DNA from: DASULK01 sp036381835
Lineage (GTDB): Bacteria; Actinomycetota; Actinomycetes; Mycobacteriales; Micromonosporaceae
DNA length: 15,447 nucleotides
Reading direction: 5' to 3'
Assembly (NCBI GenBank): GCA_036381835.1
Contig: DASVCA010000114.1
Location: 1-15,447 of the forward strand
This document shows positions 6,664 through 15,447 of the stretch, in pieces. Positions within the stretch are counted from its first letter, which is position 1. Each line of letters opens with the position of its first letter. Below the pieces are notes generated by a model. It saw only the letters and a list, made by a program, of their open reading frames with translations, was not told the origin of the DNA and made no database searches. The position numbers and the translations under genes are program-made.

Positions 6664-7506
6664 ATGAACCCACCGATGACCTACCGGGAAACGTCATCAC
6701 GGGGCGGGGGACCGTACGTGGCCCAGCAGGAGGTCCCGCTGCACGGTGGCAACGTCAGCACGGTGGTACGGGTCGGCAACACCGTACGCCGCAACTCCGG
6801 TCCCTGGACGCCCGCGGTGCACGCGCTGCTGCGTCATCTGGAATACGTCGGGTTCACCGGATCGCCGCGCGCCCTCGGCATGGACGAGCACAACCGCGAG
6901 GTGCTTTCCTACCTGGAAGGGGAGTGCGGCAACTATCCGCTGGCGCCGCACTGGGCCACCGACGAGGCGCTGATCGCAGTCGCGACCATGCTGCGGATGT
7001 TCCACGACGCGCAGTACGGCTTCCGACCACCACCGGGCGCCCGGTGGCGATCCTTCGGCCCGCCACCGCCGGACACCGAGGTGATCTGCCACCACGACGC
7101 GGCCCCGCACAACGTGATCTGGCGGCCGGACAACACCCTGGCACTGATCGACTTCGACCTCGCCTCGCCCGGAGCGCGGATCTACGACGTGGCCTACGCC
7201 GCGTGGACCTGGGTGCCGCTGTTCTCCGACCGGGACTCGTACGCGCTCGGCTGGCAGCGGCCCGACCGGCCGCGTCGACTGCGACTGTTCGCGGACGCCT
7301 ACGGGCTCATCCCGCGCGACCGCTACCGCCTGGTCCGCACGATCCGCAAACGGATCATCGATCACATCGAGGGAATCCGGCGGATGGCAGCGGCCGGTGA
7401 TCCGGCGTTCGTCCGCATCGTCCGCCGGGGGCACCTTCGGCGGCCGATGCGGGACCTGCGGCTGCTCGATCACGAACGGCACACGCTGGAGTACGCCCTG
7501 CGCTGA
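6664..7506 (+). CDS. Phosphotransferase of the aminoglycoside-phosphotransferase/choline-kinase fold
   Basis: A 280-residue protein of the APH/protein-kinase-like fold. The C-lobe has the catalytic Brenner motif HHDAAPHN (143-150: His143, Asp145, Asn150) and the metal-binding DFD (163-165) in LIDFDLASPGARIYDVAY. The N-lobe begins with a glycine-containing segment, LHGGNVSTVVRVG (26-38). With catalytic and Mg2+ residues intact, ATP-dependent phosphorylation of a small hydroxyl compound is likely; the substrate is unknown, and drug resistance should not be assumed. It begins 2 nt after the ftsY stop, so the two are probably co-transcribed. The start is uncertain: ATG 6664 has little Shine-Dalgarno, ATG 6676 is possible, and GTG 6718 follows a G-rich tract and begins closer to the conserved N-lobe. 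Confidence 0.83.
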   Translation: MNPPMTYRETSSRGGGPYVAQQEVPLHGGNVSTVVRVGNTVRRNSGPWTPAVHALLRHLEYVGFTGSPRALGMDEHNREVLSYLEGECGNYPLAPHWATDEALIAVATMLRMFHDAQYGFRPPPGARWRSFGPPPPDTEVICHHDAAPHNVIWRPDNTLALIDFDLASPGARIYDVAYAAWTWVPLFSDRDSYALGWQRPDRPRRLRLFADAYGLIPRDRYRLVRTIRKRIIDHIEGIRRMAAAGDPAFVRIVRRGHLRRPMRDLRLLDHERHTLEYALR

Positions 7507-7528
7507 CACCCGGGCCGTCGGTGCGTCG

Positions 7529-7565
7529 TTCACACCGACGAAACACGTCGTCATCGGGGGGAAAC
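7529..7565 (+). promoter_or_regulatory. GlnR-box-like element upstream of amt-glnK
   Basis: Two paired half sites match the actinobacterial GlnR pattern gTnAc-n6-GaAAc: TTCAC-n6-GAAAC (7529-7544) and GTCAT-n6-GAAAC (7550-7565). They are separated by 5 nt where the consensus has 6. The element lies 112-148 bp upstream of the amt start, as expected for nitrogen-responsive control by GlnR. A further GAAAC occurs at 7584-7588 without a clear partner. The match is by eye. Confidence 0.55.
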
Positions 7566-7676
7566 GCGATGGCGAGCGTCGGTGAAACAGTGGCTGGAGA
7601 GGCTTCGCGTAACCGGCCCACGGGCAGCGCGGCCTGGCAGCCGGAAAGGAGGGCGACCATCCGTTAGGAGGCCACC

Positions 7677-9068
<1,392 letters not shown>

Positions 9069-9075
9069 CCGGAAT

Positions 9076-9082
9076 GGAGGGG
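9076..9082 (+). promoter_or_regulatory. Shine-Dalgarno of the PII gene
   Basis: GGAGGGG lies 6 nt upstream of ATG 9089 and decides that start. The in-frame ATGs at 9065 (overlapping the amt stop as ATGA) and 9074 lack one as good. Confidence 0.7.
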
Positions 9083-9088
9083 TTGGAC

Positions 9089-9427
9089 ATGATGCTGGTG
9101 ACCGCGGTCGTCAAGCCGCACCGGATAACGGCGGTGAAGGGCGCGTTGCACGCGTTGGGCGTGACCGGGCTGACCGTCAGTCAGGTCCATGGGTACGGCC
9201 GGCAGCAGGGGCACACCGAGGTCTACCGGGGCGCCGAGTACACGGTCGAGTTCCTGCCGAAGATCCGGATCGAGGTGTTGACCGACGAGTTGGACGTGGA
9301 CAAGGTCGTTGACGCGATCGTCAGCGCGGCGCGTACCGGTCAGATCGGTGACGGGAAGGTGTGGGTGACTCCGGTGGCGGAGGTGATTCGCGTCCGGACC
9401 GGTGAGCGTGGCCTCGACGCCCTCTGA
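9089..9427 (+). CDS. glnK: Nitrogen regulatory protein PII (GlnK)
   Basis: A 112-residue PII signal protein, the exact length usual for the family. As a trimer it senses ATP/ADP and 2-oxoglutarate and binds the Amt pore to block uptake when nitrogen is plentiful. The T-loop EVYRGAEYTVEF carries Tyr46 and Tyr51, the latter being the residue adenylylated or uridylylated by GlnD. The B-loop TGQIGDGKVWV (about 83-93) and the C-terminal RTGERG are also typical. Starting at ATG 9089 places the T-loop tyrosine at the standard position 51 and uses the best Shine-Dalgarno. Linkage to amt favours the GlnK name over GlnB. The usual downstream glnD is absent here. Confidence 0.95.
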   Translation: MMLVTAVVKPHRITAVKGALHALGVTGLTVSQVHGYGRQQGHTEVYRGAEYTVEFLPKIRIEVLTDELDVDKVVDAIVSAARTGQIGDGKVWVTPVAEVIRVRTGERGLDAL

Positions 9428-9452
9428 CGGGTCTCGGGCGAGCGGTGTGCGA

Positions 9453-9496
9453 CGGCGGGACCCGCCGGGCGGTTACCCTTGCGGTGAGCGACCGCA
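9453..9496 (+). terminator. Two small hairpins between glnK and ffh, possible weak terminator
   Basis: CGGCGG-GAC-CCGCCG (9453-9467) forms a 6-bp stem and TGCGGT-gagcg-ACCGCA (9480-9496) another. There is no T-tract. They may end the amt-glnK transcript or be chance pairing in GC-rich DNA. The rest of the 116-bp gap shows no clear promoter for ffh. Confidence 0.3.
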
Positions 9497-9543
9497 CCGG
9501 CGGGCCTCTACCCCGTCAATTCCGACATATGGGATGTTGACCA

Positions 9544-11082
9544 GTGTTTGACACCTTGAGTGACCGCCTTACCGGGATCTTCGGCAAGCTCCGCGGCAAG
9601 GGACGGCTGACCGACGCGGACATCGACAGCACCGCCCGGGAGATCCGGCTGGCGCTGCTCGAAGCCGACGTCGCGCTGCCGGTGGTCAAGGCGTTCATCG
9701 CCAACATCAAGGAGCGGGCGCGAGGAGCGGAGGTCTCGCAGGCGCTCAACCCGGCCCAGCAGATCATCAAGATCGTCAACGAGGAGCTGATCGCGGTCCT
9801 CGGCGGCGAGGCCCGCCGGCTGCGCTTCGCCAAGCATCCGCCGACGGTTGTGATGCTGGCCGGTCTGCAGGGCTCCGGTAAGACCACGCTCGCCGGCAAA
9901 CTCGCCCGCTGGCTCAAGGCGCAGGGGCACCAGCCGCTGCTGGTCGCCGCCGACTTGCAGCGCCCCAACGCGGTCGGCCAGCTCCAGGTGCTCGGCAGCC
10001 GGGCCGGGGTCGAGGTCTTCGCGCCCGAACCGGGCAACGGGGTCGGCGACCCGGTGCAGGTGGCCAAGGCGTCCATCGAACACGCCCGGCGCGCCGCCCG
10101 CGACATCGTGATCGTCGACACCGCGGGTCGGCTCGGCATCGACGCGGAGATGATGGCCCAGGCCGCCGCCATCCGGGACGCCATCGACCCGGACGAGGTC
10201 CTGTTCGTCATCGACGCGATGGTCGGCCAGGACGCGGTGCGTACCGCCGAAGCCTTCCGCGACGGCGTCGGCATCACCGGCGTGGTGCTCTCCAAACTCG
10301 ACGGCGACGCTCGTGGCGGTGCCGCCCTGTCTGTGCGGCACGTCACCGGTCAACCGATCCTCTTCGCCTCGACCGGGGAGAAGCTGGAGGAGTTCGACCT
10401 CTTCTACCCGGACCGGATGGCCGGCCGCATCCTCGGCATGGGCGACGTGCTGACCCTGATCGAGCAGGCCGAACGGGCCTTCGACGCGGGTCAGAAAGAG
10501 AAGATGACCGCCAAGCTGATGGGCGGCGAGCAGTTCACGCTCGAAGACTTCCTCGACCAGCTGATCGCGGTACGGCGCATGGGCCCGATCGCCAACGTGC
10601 TGGCCATGATGCCCGGCATGGGGCAGATGAAAGACCAGCTCGCCCAACTCGACGACCGGCACTTCGACCGGGTCACCGCGATCATCCGTTCGATGACCCC
10701 TCAAGAACGTCAAAACCCCAAGATCATTAACGGCTCGCGTCGGGCCCGGATCGCCGCCGGCTCCGGCGTCACCGTGATGGACGTCAACCAGCTGCTCAAC
10801 CGCTTCGCCGAGGCGCAGAAGATGATGAAGCAGATGGGCGGCATGATGGGGCTGCCGGGCGCACGCCGGAAGGCGACCAAATCGCCGAAGAACAAGCGGA
10901 AAGGGACCAAGGGCGGACGTCCCCGGGCCGCCATGCCCGGTCGGCTACCCGGGGTGCCGCAGCTGCCCCCCGGCCTCGACCCGGACACCCTCTCCGGCGC
11001 GCAGGGCCTACCACCCGGCTTCAAGCTGCCCAAGCTGGACTTCAACAAGTTGACCCGCCGCGACGGCGAGCACGACGGCTGA
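9544..11082 (+). CDS. ffh: Signal recognition particle protein Ffh (SRP54)
   Basis: A 512-residue SRP GTPase that binds 4.5S RNA and signal sequences and delivers ribosomes to FtsY. The N domain (1-95) is followed by the G domain with GLQGSGKT (107-114), DLQRPNA (137-143), DTAGR (192-196) and SKLDG (250-254). The Met-rich M domain (about 320-435) includes the RNA-binding signature SRRARIAAGSG (398-408) and VNQLLNRF (414-421). The tail (440-512) is Lys/Arg- then Pro-rich, longer than in E. coli but common in actinobacteria. GTG 9544 gives the standard MFDTLSDRL N-terminus, although the Shine-Dalgarno is weak. FtsY, its GTPase partner, is encoded about 2.9 kb upstream. Confidence 0.97.
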   Translation: MFDTLSDRLTGIFGKLRGKGRLTDADIDSTAREIRLALLEADVALPVVKAFIANIKERARGAEVSQALNPAQQIIKIVNEELIAVLGGEARRLRFAKHPPTVVMLAGLQGSGKTTLAGKLARWLKAQGHQPLLVAADLQRPNAVGQLQVLGSRAGVEVFAPEPGNGVGDPVQVAKASIEHARRAARDIVIVDTAGRLGIDAEMMAQAAAIRDAIDPDEVLFVIDAMVGQDAVRTAEAFRDGVGITGVVLSKLDGDARGGAALSVRHVTGQPILFASTGEKLEEFDLFYPDRMAGRILGMGDVLTLIEQAERAFDAGQKEKMTAKLMGGEQFTLEDFLDQLIAVRRMGPIANVLAMMPGMGQMKDQLAQLDDRHFDRVTAIIRSMTPQERQNPKIINGSRRARIAAGSGVTVMDVNQLLNRFAEAQKMMKQMGGMMGLPGARRKATKSPKNKRKGTKGGRPRAAMPGRLPGVPQLPPGLDPDTLSGAQGLPPGFKLPKLDFNKLTRRDGEHDG

Positions 11083-11140
11083 TCCGGCCCCCGGCCGGCG
11101 TCCCACCCCGGTTGTCCGGTCGGCGGTCGAGCGCGAAGTA

Positions 11141-11175
11141 GCCGGGGCCCGGCCGAGCATCGGCCGGGCCCCGGC
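11141..11175. terminator. Strong bidirectional hairpin terminator between ffh and the subtilase gene
   Basis: A perfect 16-bp inverted repeat (11141-11156 with 11160-11175) encloses a 3-nt loop (GCA). It lies 58 nt after the ffh stop and 14 nt from the convergent subtilase stop, so it can end both transcripts. There is no U-tract, as is common in actinobacteria. Confidence 0.85.
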
Positions 11176-11189
11176 GTTCACGGGAACCG

Positions 11190-14100
11190 TCAGGGCGTCA
11201 GATCCGGTCGGTCCATCACCCGAAGGGCGTTCAGGATCGGCTTGCCGTAGCCCTTGTGCGTCACGAACCGCACATTGAGCTGGCCATCGCTCACCCGCAC
11301 CGTGTAGGTCTTGGTGAGCGCCGCGAAGCTACCCACCTCGCCGGCCACGTCCAGCGCCGGAAGGACCTGCTGGCCTTCGAGGTGCACGTCGAAGATCCGT
11401 TTGTTCGGATCCTGAGCGCGCAACTCCGCGAAGTTCAGCTCCACCGTGTAGTAGCCGTCGACGAGACCGTCGATGCGGTACTCGTACATTCCCTCCCGCA
11501 GGTCGCCGTAGCGCGCCTGGTCGTCCGTGCCGTCGATCGCCGACCGGGTGGACAGGGTATGCGAGTTGCCGAGGTACCCGGCACCGCCGGCGGCGTAGCC
11601 CCGATCCGACGTCCAGGACTGGCCCTCGGCGTCCAGGTGCCCGGAGCCGTCGCCGACATCGATCGCCAGCACATACCCGGGCACGACGAGCGTGACCGGG
11701 ATGACGATCACCGGCCGCCGCCCGCTCGCCGAACTGATCTGGAGCTTGGCGTGGTGGAAGGAGCCGGGCGCGAGGCCGGTGGTGTCCACCGTGATACCGA
11801 TCGTGTGCCGCTGGCCGCTGGCCACGTGCGCCGCTGCGCCGGTCAGGCTCAGCCAGCCGATGTCCTGCGGGTGGCCGTCCGCGTTCAGCTCGGTGACCGT
11901 GACATCGGTTCCCAGGGCCCCGGTGTTGCTCAACTGCAGCTGGCGGGCCCGGGTCTGGTCCGCACCGGCGATCACCGACAACTCCTCCGTGGGAGTGGTG
12001 ATCCGGGCGGTACGCAGCGCCACCGACCTGGTCAGCACCGCGCCTGCCGACAGCGTCACCTCGGCGGCCGACTCCTCGTAGTGCGCCGCGCTCACCGTGA
12101 TGCGGGCATCCCCCGTCGGCACCTGGATGAGGTAGCCGCCGTCGGCGTCGGTGACGTCCTCGACGCTTGCCTCCCCGGCCTGGGCGCTCACCGTGGCGCC
12201 GGTCAGCGGCAGCCCGTCGTTGGCGTCCGTGACCACACCGGACACCACCCCGGTCCGCGTGCTGCGGAAGGCGATCGTCGTGCCGTCGGCGACGGCGACG
12301 CTGTCGAGGGAGTATTCGAAGCCGTCGGTGCCGTCGGCGTTCTCCAGTCCGATGGTGGCGCTGCTGCCTCGCGCGTACGTGTCGCCGGTGATGTCGTGAT
12401 AGCGGTAGGTGATCGTGCCGTCTTCGCTGATGGCGGCGCTGAAGGTCAACCGCTGGTTGCGGTCGCTGAAGTGGGTGACGTTGCGCCACTCAACCACGAA
12501 TGTCCGGTGCGGACGGGCGCCCACGGTCGCGGTGTAGATGCCGCTCTGCGCGTCCACCACCAGGTCGTCCCAGAACGCGAACAGCGCCAGGTTGGGCAGG
12601 GTGGTGTACGGCAGCGCACGGTTGAGCCGGCTGGTCGAGCGGGTGCCGAACCCGAACACACCGTTCGTGCTGATCCAACCCGTCCGGTACGCCTTCCCGT
12701 ACAGCGGCACCTTGAACGGCAGGGTGATGTCGGCGGCCTGGTCGTCGCCGGTCAGGTTGAACCGCTCCGTGCCGCCCACGAACGCGCCGTCGCTCGCCTG
12801 GCAGGCGTAGCCGAAGCCGTCGGTGCGGTCCGGCAGCGCGATGTCCAGTGTGGTGTCGGCTGCCACGGTGACCGTCCGGGTCACCGAGTCGGCGCACCGG
12901 TACGGGTGCGTCACCTCGACCCGGTACTCGCCGTGCGGGACGGTCAGGGCGTAGCGTCCCTGCTCGTCCGCCGTGGCCGACAACGGTGTGCCGGGGAGGA
13001 CGATCCTCGCCCCGGCGGCCGCCCCGGCCGAGGTGGTCACCGTGCCGCTCAGCGACGCGGACGGGGCCTGCTCGACCGCGATGTCCAGCACCGTGCTCTC
13101 GTTCTCCGCGATCGTGGCCGTGGCCGTGGCCGGCAGGTAGCCGAACTTGCCGACCGTGACGGTGTAGTCGCCGACCATCAGCGGATCGAACCGGTACGAG
13201 CCGTCGTCGCCGGTGGTCGTGCTGCGGACCATCGGGCCGGTCACGGTCACGGTGGCACCCGCCAGGGCCGCGCCGCCCGAGGTCACCCGGCCGGTCAGGG
13301 CACCGAGCGCGCCGCGCGGGCTGGCCAGCACCGCGGCGTACGCGTCGAGTCGGCCCTCGCCCCAGACGTTGTTGTCGTCGGCGGTGCCGCCGCAGGTGGT
13401 GTCCGCGACGTCGATCGCGGTCTCGTCGAGGATCCGCCGGGTCTCGGCGATGTCGCCCTGGATGGCCGGGGACGCCGACCACATGAGCGCCACCGTCGCG
13501 GCCGTGTGCGGGGACGCCATCGATGTGCCGCTGTACGAGGCGTACCCGGTCCGGGTGGCGGAGCGGACGCTGACCCCGGGCGCGGCGATGTTCGGCTTGA
13601 TGTCGCCGTTGTCACCGGCCCCGCGGCTGGAGAAGCCGGCGATGGCGTTGTTGACGTCGAATGCGCCGGAGCTGTAGCTGATCGTGTACCGGCCGGGGCT
13701 CCCGGAGGTGTTGCAGCTCGGGCCGCTGTTGCCGTTGGAGAACGCCGGGAAGATGCCGGCCGCCACCCACGACGACACGATCTCCATGTACCAGGGGTCG
13801 CTCAGGCTGGACCCCCACGAGTTGTTGACGATGTCGGGTGCCAGGTCGGGTCGGGGGTTGGCGCCGTTCAGGTCGGTGGGTGCGACGATCCACTGCCCGG
13901 CGGCCAGCAGTGAGGTGCGCGAGCAGCTGCTGCTCTCACAGCCCTTGGCGGCGATCCACTTGGCTGCGGGAGCCACGCCGATCACGTTGTCGCCGTCGAG
14001 GCCGACCATCGTGCCCATGGTGTGGGTGCCGTGGTTGTTGTTGTCGCACGGCGCGGCGGTGGGGCAGATCTGCGCCGGGTCGAACCAGTTGTAGTTGTGG

Positions 14101-14762
14101 TCGTACGTCCCGTCCGCGTTGCGCCCGCGGTAGCTGTTCGCCAGGGCGGGGTGTTGGTACTCCACGCCGGTGTCGATGTTGGCGACCACGATGCCCTCGC
14201 CGCGTGTGCCGAGCTCGTTCCAGACCCTGGGGGCGTTGATCCGGTCGATGTTCCACTCCACGGCATCCACGGTCGGCAGTTCCTCCGCCGGCTGCGGATC
14301 GGGCAGGACGATCGGATCGTCGGCGACGATCTGAGCCACCTCGCTGCGGACCGCGATCTCGTCGAGCAGCTCCGCGTCGCCGGTCACTTTGATCGCGTTG
14401 ACCAGCCAGAACGGGGTGAAGTCCGCGCCTTCCTCGGCGAGCAGCCGGCGCAGCCCCGCCTGGGTGCGGTTGGCGTGCGCGGTCTTGGTGCGCAGCACGT
14501 ACGCTGCCTTGTCGGCCTTCTCCCGCAGCTGCGCCGCCCCGGACAGGTCGGCGGTGGAGTCGAGGATCACCCAGAAGGTGGCTTCGCCGTTGCCGGTCAC
14601 CTGGTCGATGACCTTCCGCTCCGCCTTCGCGGCCCGGCTCTGCGCTGCCGTCGCCTCGGGGTCGGCGACGGCGGGCCCGGCGGCGCCGAGGGGGATGGTG
14701 AGGCCGACCGCGAGGCCGACCAGCGCTGTGCGCGATCGTCGTCGTAACACTTCTCGCCACAC
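11190..14762 (-). CDS. Secreted multidomain S8 subtilisin-like serine protease with malectin-like C-terminus
   Basis: A 1190-residue extracellular protease. A Sec signal peptide (1 to about 33, ending AVA) precedes an I9-like propeptide (about 50-155). The S8 domain (about 185-480) has Asp197 (NIDTGVEY), His244 (NNHGTHTMG), oxyanion Asn345 (NGNSGP) and Ser414 (SGTSMASPH), so it should be active. Three carboxypeptidase-regulatory-like beta domains follow (about 487-563, 568-642, 838-918). Between the second and third lies a beta-rich region (about 645-835) I do not recognise with certainty. An Ig/BACON-like domain (about 920-1028) and a malectin-like module (about 1031-1183, beginning VLAIDVGDGSG) end the protein, suggesting carbohydrate or cell-surface binding. 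There is no LPXTG anchor or C-terminal membrane helix, so it is released. GTG 14762 has GGAGAA upstream; GTG 14750 is an alternative. Confidence 0.93.
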   Translation of the reverse strand: MWREVLRRRSRTALVGLAVGLTIPLGAAGPAVADPEATAAQSRAAKAERKVIDQVTGNGEATFWVILDSTADLSGAAQLREKADKAAYVLRTKTAHANRTQAGLRRLLAEEGADFTPFWLVNAIKVTGDAELLDEIAVRSEVAQIVADDPIVLPDPQPAEELPTVDAVEWNIDRINAPRVWNELGTRGEGIVVANIDTGVEYQHPALANSYRGRNADGTYDHNYNWFDPAQICPTAAPCDNNNHGTHTMGTMVGLDGDNVIGVAPAAKWIAAKGCESSSCSRTSLLAAGQWIVAPTDLNGANPRPDLAPDIVNNSWGSSLSDPWYMEIVSSWVAAGIFPAFSNGNSGPSCNTSGSPGRYTISYSSGAFDVNNAIAGFSSRGAGDNGDIKPNIAAPGVSVRSATRTGYASYSGTSMASPHTAATVALMWSASPAIQGDIAETRRILDETAIDVADTTCGGTADDNNVWGEGRLDAYAAVLASPRGALGALTGRVTSGGAALAGATVTVTGPMVRSTTTGDDGSYRFDPLMVGDYTVTVGKFGYLPATATATIAENESTVLDIAVEQAPSASLSGTVTTSAGAAAGARIVLPGTPLSATADEQGRYALTVPHGEYRVEVTHPYRCADSVTRTVTVAADTTLDIALPDRTDGFGYACQASDGAFVGGTERFNLTGDDQAADITLPFKVPLYGKAYRTGWISTNGVFGFGTRSTSRLNRALPYTTLPNLALFAFWDDLVVDAQSGIYTATVGARPHRTFVVEWRNVTHFSDRNQRLTFSAAISEDGTITYRYHDITGDTYARGSSATIGLENADGTDGFEYSLDSVAVADGTTIAFRSTRTGVVSGVVTDANDGLPLTGATVSAQAGEASVEDVTDADGGYLIQVPTGDARITVSAAHYEESAAEVTLSAGAVLTRSVALRTARITTPTEELSVIAGADQTRARQLQLSNTGALGTDVTVTELNADGHPQDIGWLSLTGAAAHVASGQRHTIGITVDTTGLAPGSFHHAKLQISSASGRRPVIVIPVTLVVPGYVLAIDVGDGSGHLDAEGQSWTSDRGYAAGGAGYLGNSHTLSTRSAIDGTDDQARYGDLREGMYEYRIDGLVDGYYTVELNFAELRAQDPNKRIFDVHLEGQQVLPALDVAGEVGSFAALTKTYTVRVSDGQLNVRFVTHKGYGKPILNALRVMDRPDLTP

Positions 14763-14784
14763 TCCGTTCTCCGACTGATACGAG

Positions 14785-14828
14785 CGGGGAGAGCGGAGCC
14801 GGCGCTGCGACCCCGAGTGATCTCCCCG
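14785..14828 (-). other. Stem-loop in the 5' leader of the subtilase mRNA
   Basis: CGGGGAGA pairs with TCTCCCCG (8 bp) around a 28-nt loop that can fold further. It lies between the predicted promoter and the GTG start, so it would be at the 5' end of the leader. It could stabilise the mRNA or control expression. I do not recognise a known riboswitch. Confidence 0.4.
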
Positions 14829-14833
14829 GCATG

Positions 14834-14862
14834 ATCCTGTAACCGCCTTTCGGAACGATCAA
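14834..14862 (-). promoter_or_regulatory. Candidate sigma-70-type promoter of the subtilase gene
   Basis: On the - strand TTGATC (14862-14857) and CAGGAT (14839-14834) are spaced by 17 bp, a good fit to actinobacterial housekeeping promoters. Transcription would start near 14827, giving a leader of about 65 nt that opens with the stem-loop at 14785-14828. Confidence 0.5.
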
Positions 14863-14992
14863 TGCACATGGAGAAATATTTAGAACTGTGCGAAGGGATG
14901 GTTCCGGGATTGACGGTGGGAGGTACCTGGGCAAGCGCCTGCGGCGCCGGGAAGAATGACGGACGGATCGCGCCGCTTGACTTGGAGGACGC

Positions 14993-15447
14993 ATGGCCTG
15001 GCACATTCGAGGAGTCGTCCTACCCGACGACGAGGAGCGCGACCTGTGGGTGGTCGGAGATCGGATCACCACCGAGCCGGTGCCGGACGCCACGACCGTG
15101 AGCAGCGGAGGCTTCATCCTGCCCGGCCTGGTCGACGCGCACTGCCACATCGGCATCGCCCACGGCGGAGCGCCCATCACCACCCTCGACGAGGCCCGTG
15201 AGCTGGCCATCATCGACCGGGACGCGGGAGTGCTCGCCATCCGGGACGCCGGCTCCCCGTTCCCATACCCGGAACTCGACGACGATCCGGAGTTGCCCCG
15301 CCTGGCCCGCGCCGGCCGACACGTCGCTCCACCCCGCCGCTACCTGCGCGACATCGGCATCGAGGTGCCCGCACCGGAGGTCGCCGCGACCGTCACCGAG
15401 CAGGCCCGGGCGGGCAACGGCTGGGTCAAGCTGGTCGGCGACTGGAT
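14993..15447 (+). CDS. Amidohydrolase family protein, N-terminal part (runs off window)
   Basis: The first 151 residues of a metal-dependent amidohydrolase, open at the window end. A small N-terminal beta region leads to PGLVDAHCHIG with the metal-binding His50 and His52 of the TIM barrel. Asp92-Ala-Gly in AIRDAGSP and the strand WVKLVGDW (Lys146, a candidate for the carboxylated bridging lysine) resemble imidazolonepropionase/prolidase-like cytoplasmic members. Full members are about 350-420 residues. ATG 14993 has GGAGG about 5 nt upstream. The gene is divergent from the subtilase, and the 230-bp gap holds the subtilase promoter; I saw no clear promoter for this gene. The substrate is unknown. 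Confidence 0.88.
   Translation, partial: MAWHIRGVVLPDDEERDLWVVGDRITTEPVPDATTVSSGGFILPGLVDAHCHIGIAHGGAPITTLDEARELAIIDRDAGVLAIRDAGSPFPYPELDDDPELPRLARAGRHVAPPRRYLRDIGIEVPAPEVAATVTEQARAGNGWVKLVGDW

Noticed and set aside
6664..7506. Aminoglycoside resistance gene
   Set aside because: Only the general kinase-fold motifs are seen. The location beside ftsY and the housekeeping-like composition give no support for antibiotic phosphorylation.
11256..13913. 885-codon open frame on the + strand opposite the subtilase gene
   Set aside because: It is antisense to a gene with complete S8 motifs, is rich in Arg/Val/Gly/His, has no recognisable domain and no Shine-Dalgarno. Long antisense frames are expected in very GC-rich coding DNA.
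14862..15101. Small + strand frame of 79 codons beginning MHMEKYLEL, considered as a small peptide or RiPP precursor
   Set aside because: It overlaps the amidohydrolase start in another frame, has no Shine-Dalgarno, has poor GC at third positions and has no maturation genes nearby.
13936..15240. 434-codon - strand frame spanning the subtilase start and the amidohydrolase gene
   Set aside because: It runs out of frame through the conserved subtilase and antisense through the amidohydrolase HxH region, and its composition is Arg/Pro-rich.

Overview
The window is high-GC DNA with GTG starts, short Ala/Pro/Arg-rich proteins and the gene order smc ... ftsY ... amt-glnK ... ffh. Together these point to an actinobacterial chromosome, most likely Micromonosporaceae (Micromonospora or Salinispora type). 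The genus is an inference, because nothing in the sequence fixes it. I saw no rRNA, tRNA, CRISPR array, transposase or prophage gene.

Layout, left to right: (1) the 3' end of smc, overlapping by 4 bp a HAD-family phosphatase gene (1-1970, + strand). (2) A three-gene cassette on the - strand (1972-5252). Transcribed from right to left it holds a secreted two-domain multicopper oxidase, a membrane-anchored three-cupredoxin copper protein with every NirK nitrite-reductase ligand, and a winged-helix regulator with SufR-like cysteines. AT-rich palindromes sit in front of the first and last gene. (3) ftsY, followed 2 nt later by a small APH-fold kinase gene (5447-7506, +). (4) A GlnR-box-like element, then amt and glnK (7529-9427, +). 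(5) ffh (9544-11082, +). (6) A perfect 16-bp stem terminator separating ffh from a convergent 1190-residue secreted subtilase with carboxypeptidase-regulatory-like and malectin-like domains (11190-14762, -). (7) The start of a divergent amidohydrolase gene that runs off the window (14993 onward, +).

How the genes fit together: SMC serves chromosome segregation. FtsY (receptor) and Ffh (SRP54) are the two SRP GTPases that send membrane and secreted proteins to the translocon; several products here (Amt, the copper proteins, the subtilase) are likely or possible clients. Amt and GlnK form the ammonium uptake and sensing pair. The glnD gene usually found between glnK and ffh in related actinobacteria is missing, although the modifiable Tyr51 of GlnK is kept. 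The copper cassette is the most distinctive part. It interrupts the smc-ftsY neighbourhood on the opposite strand, looks self-regulated, and pairs a likely nitrite-reducing or NO-forming enzyme with a regulator whose cysteines suggest an Fe-S cluster sensing NO, O2 or redox state.
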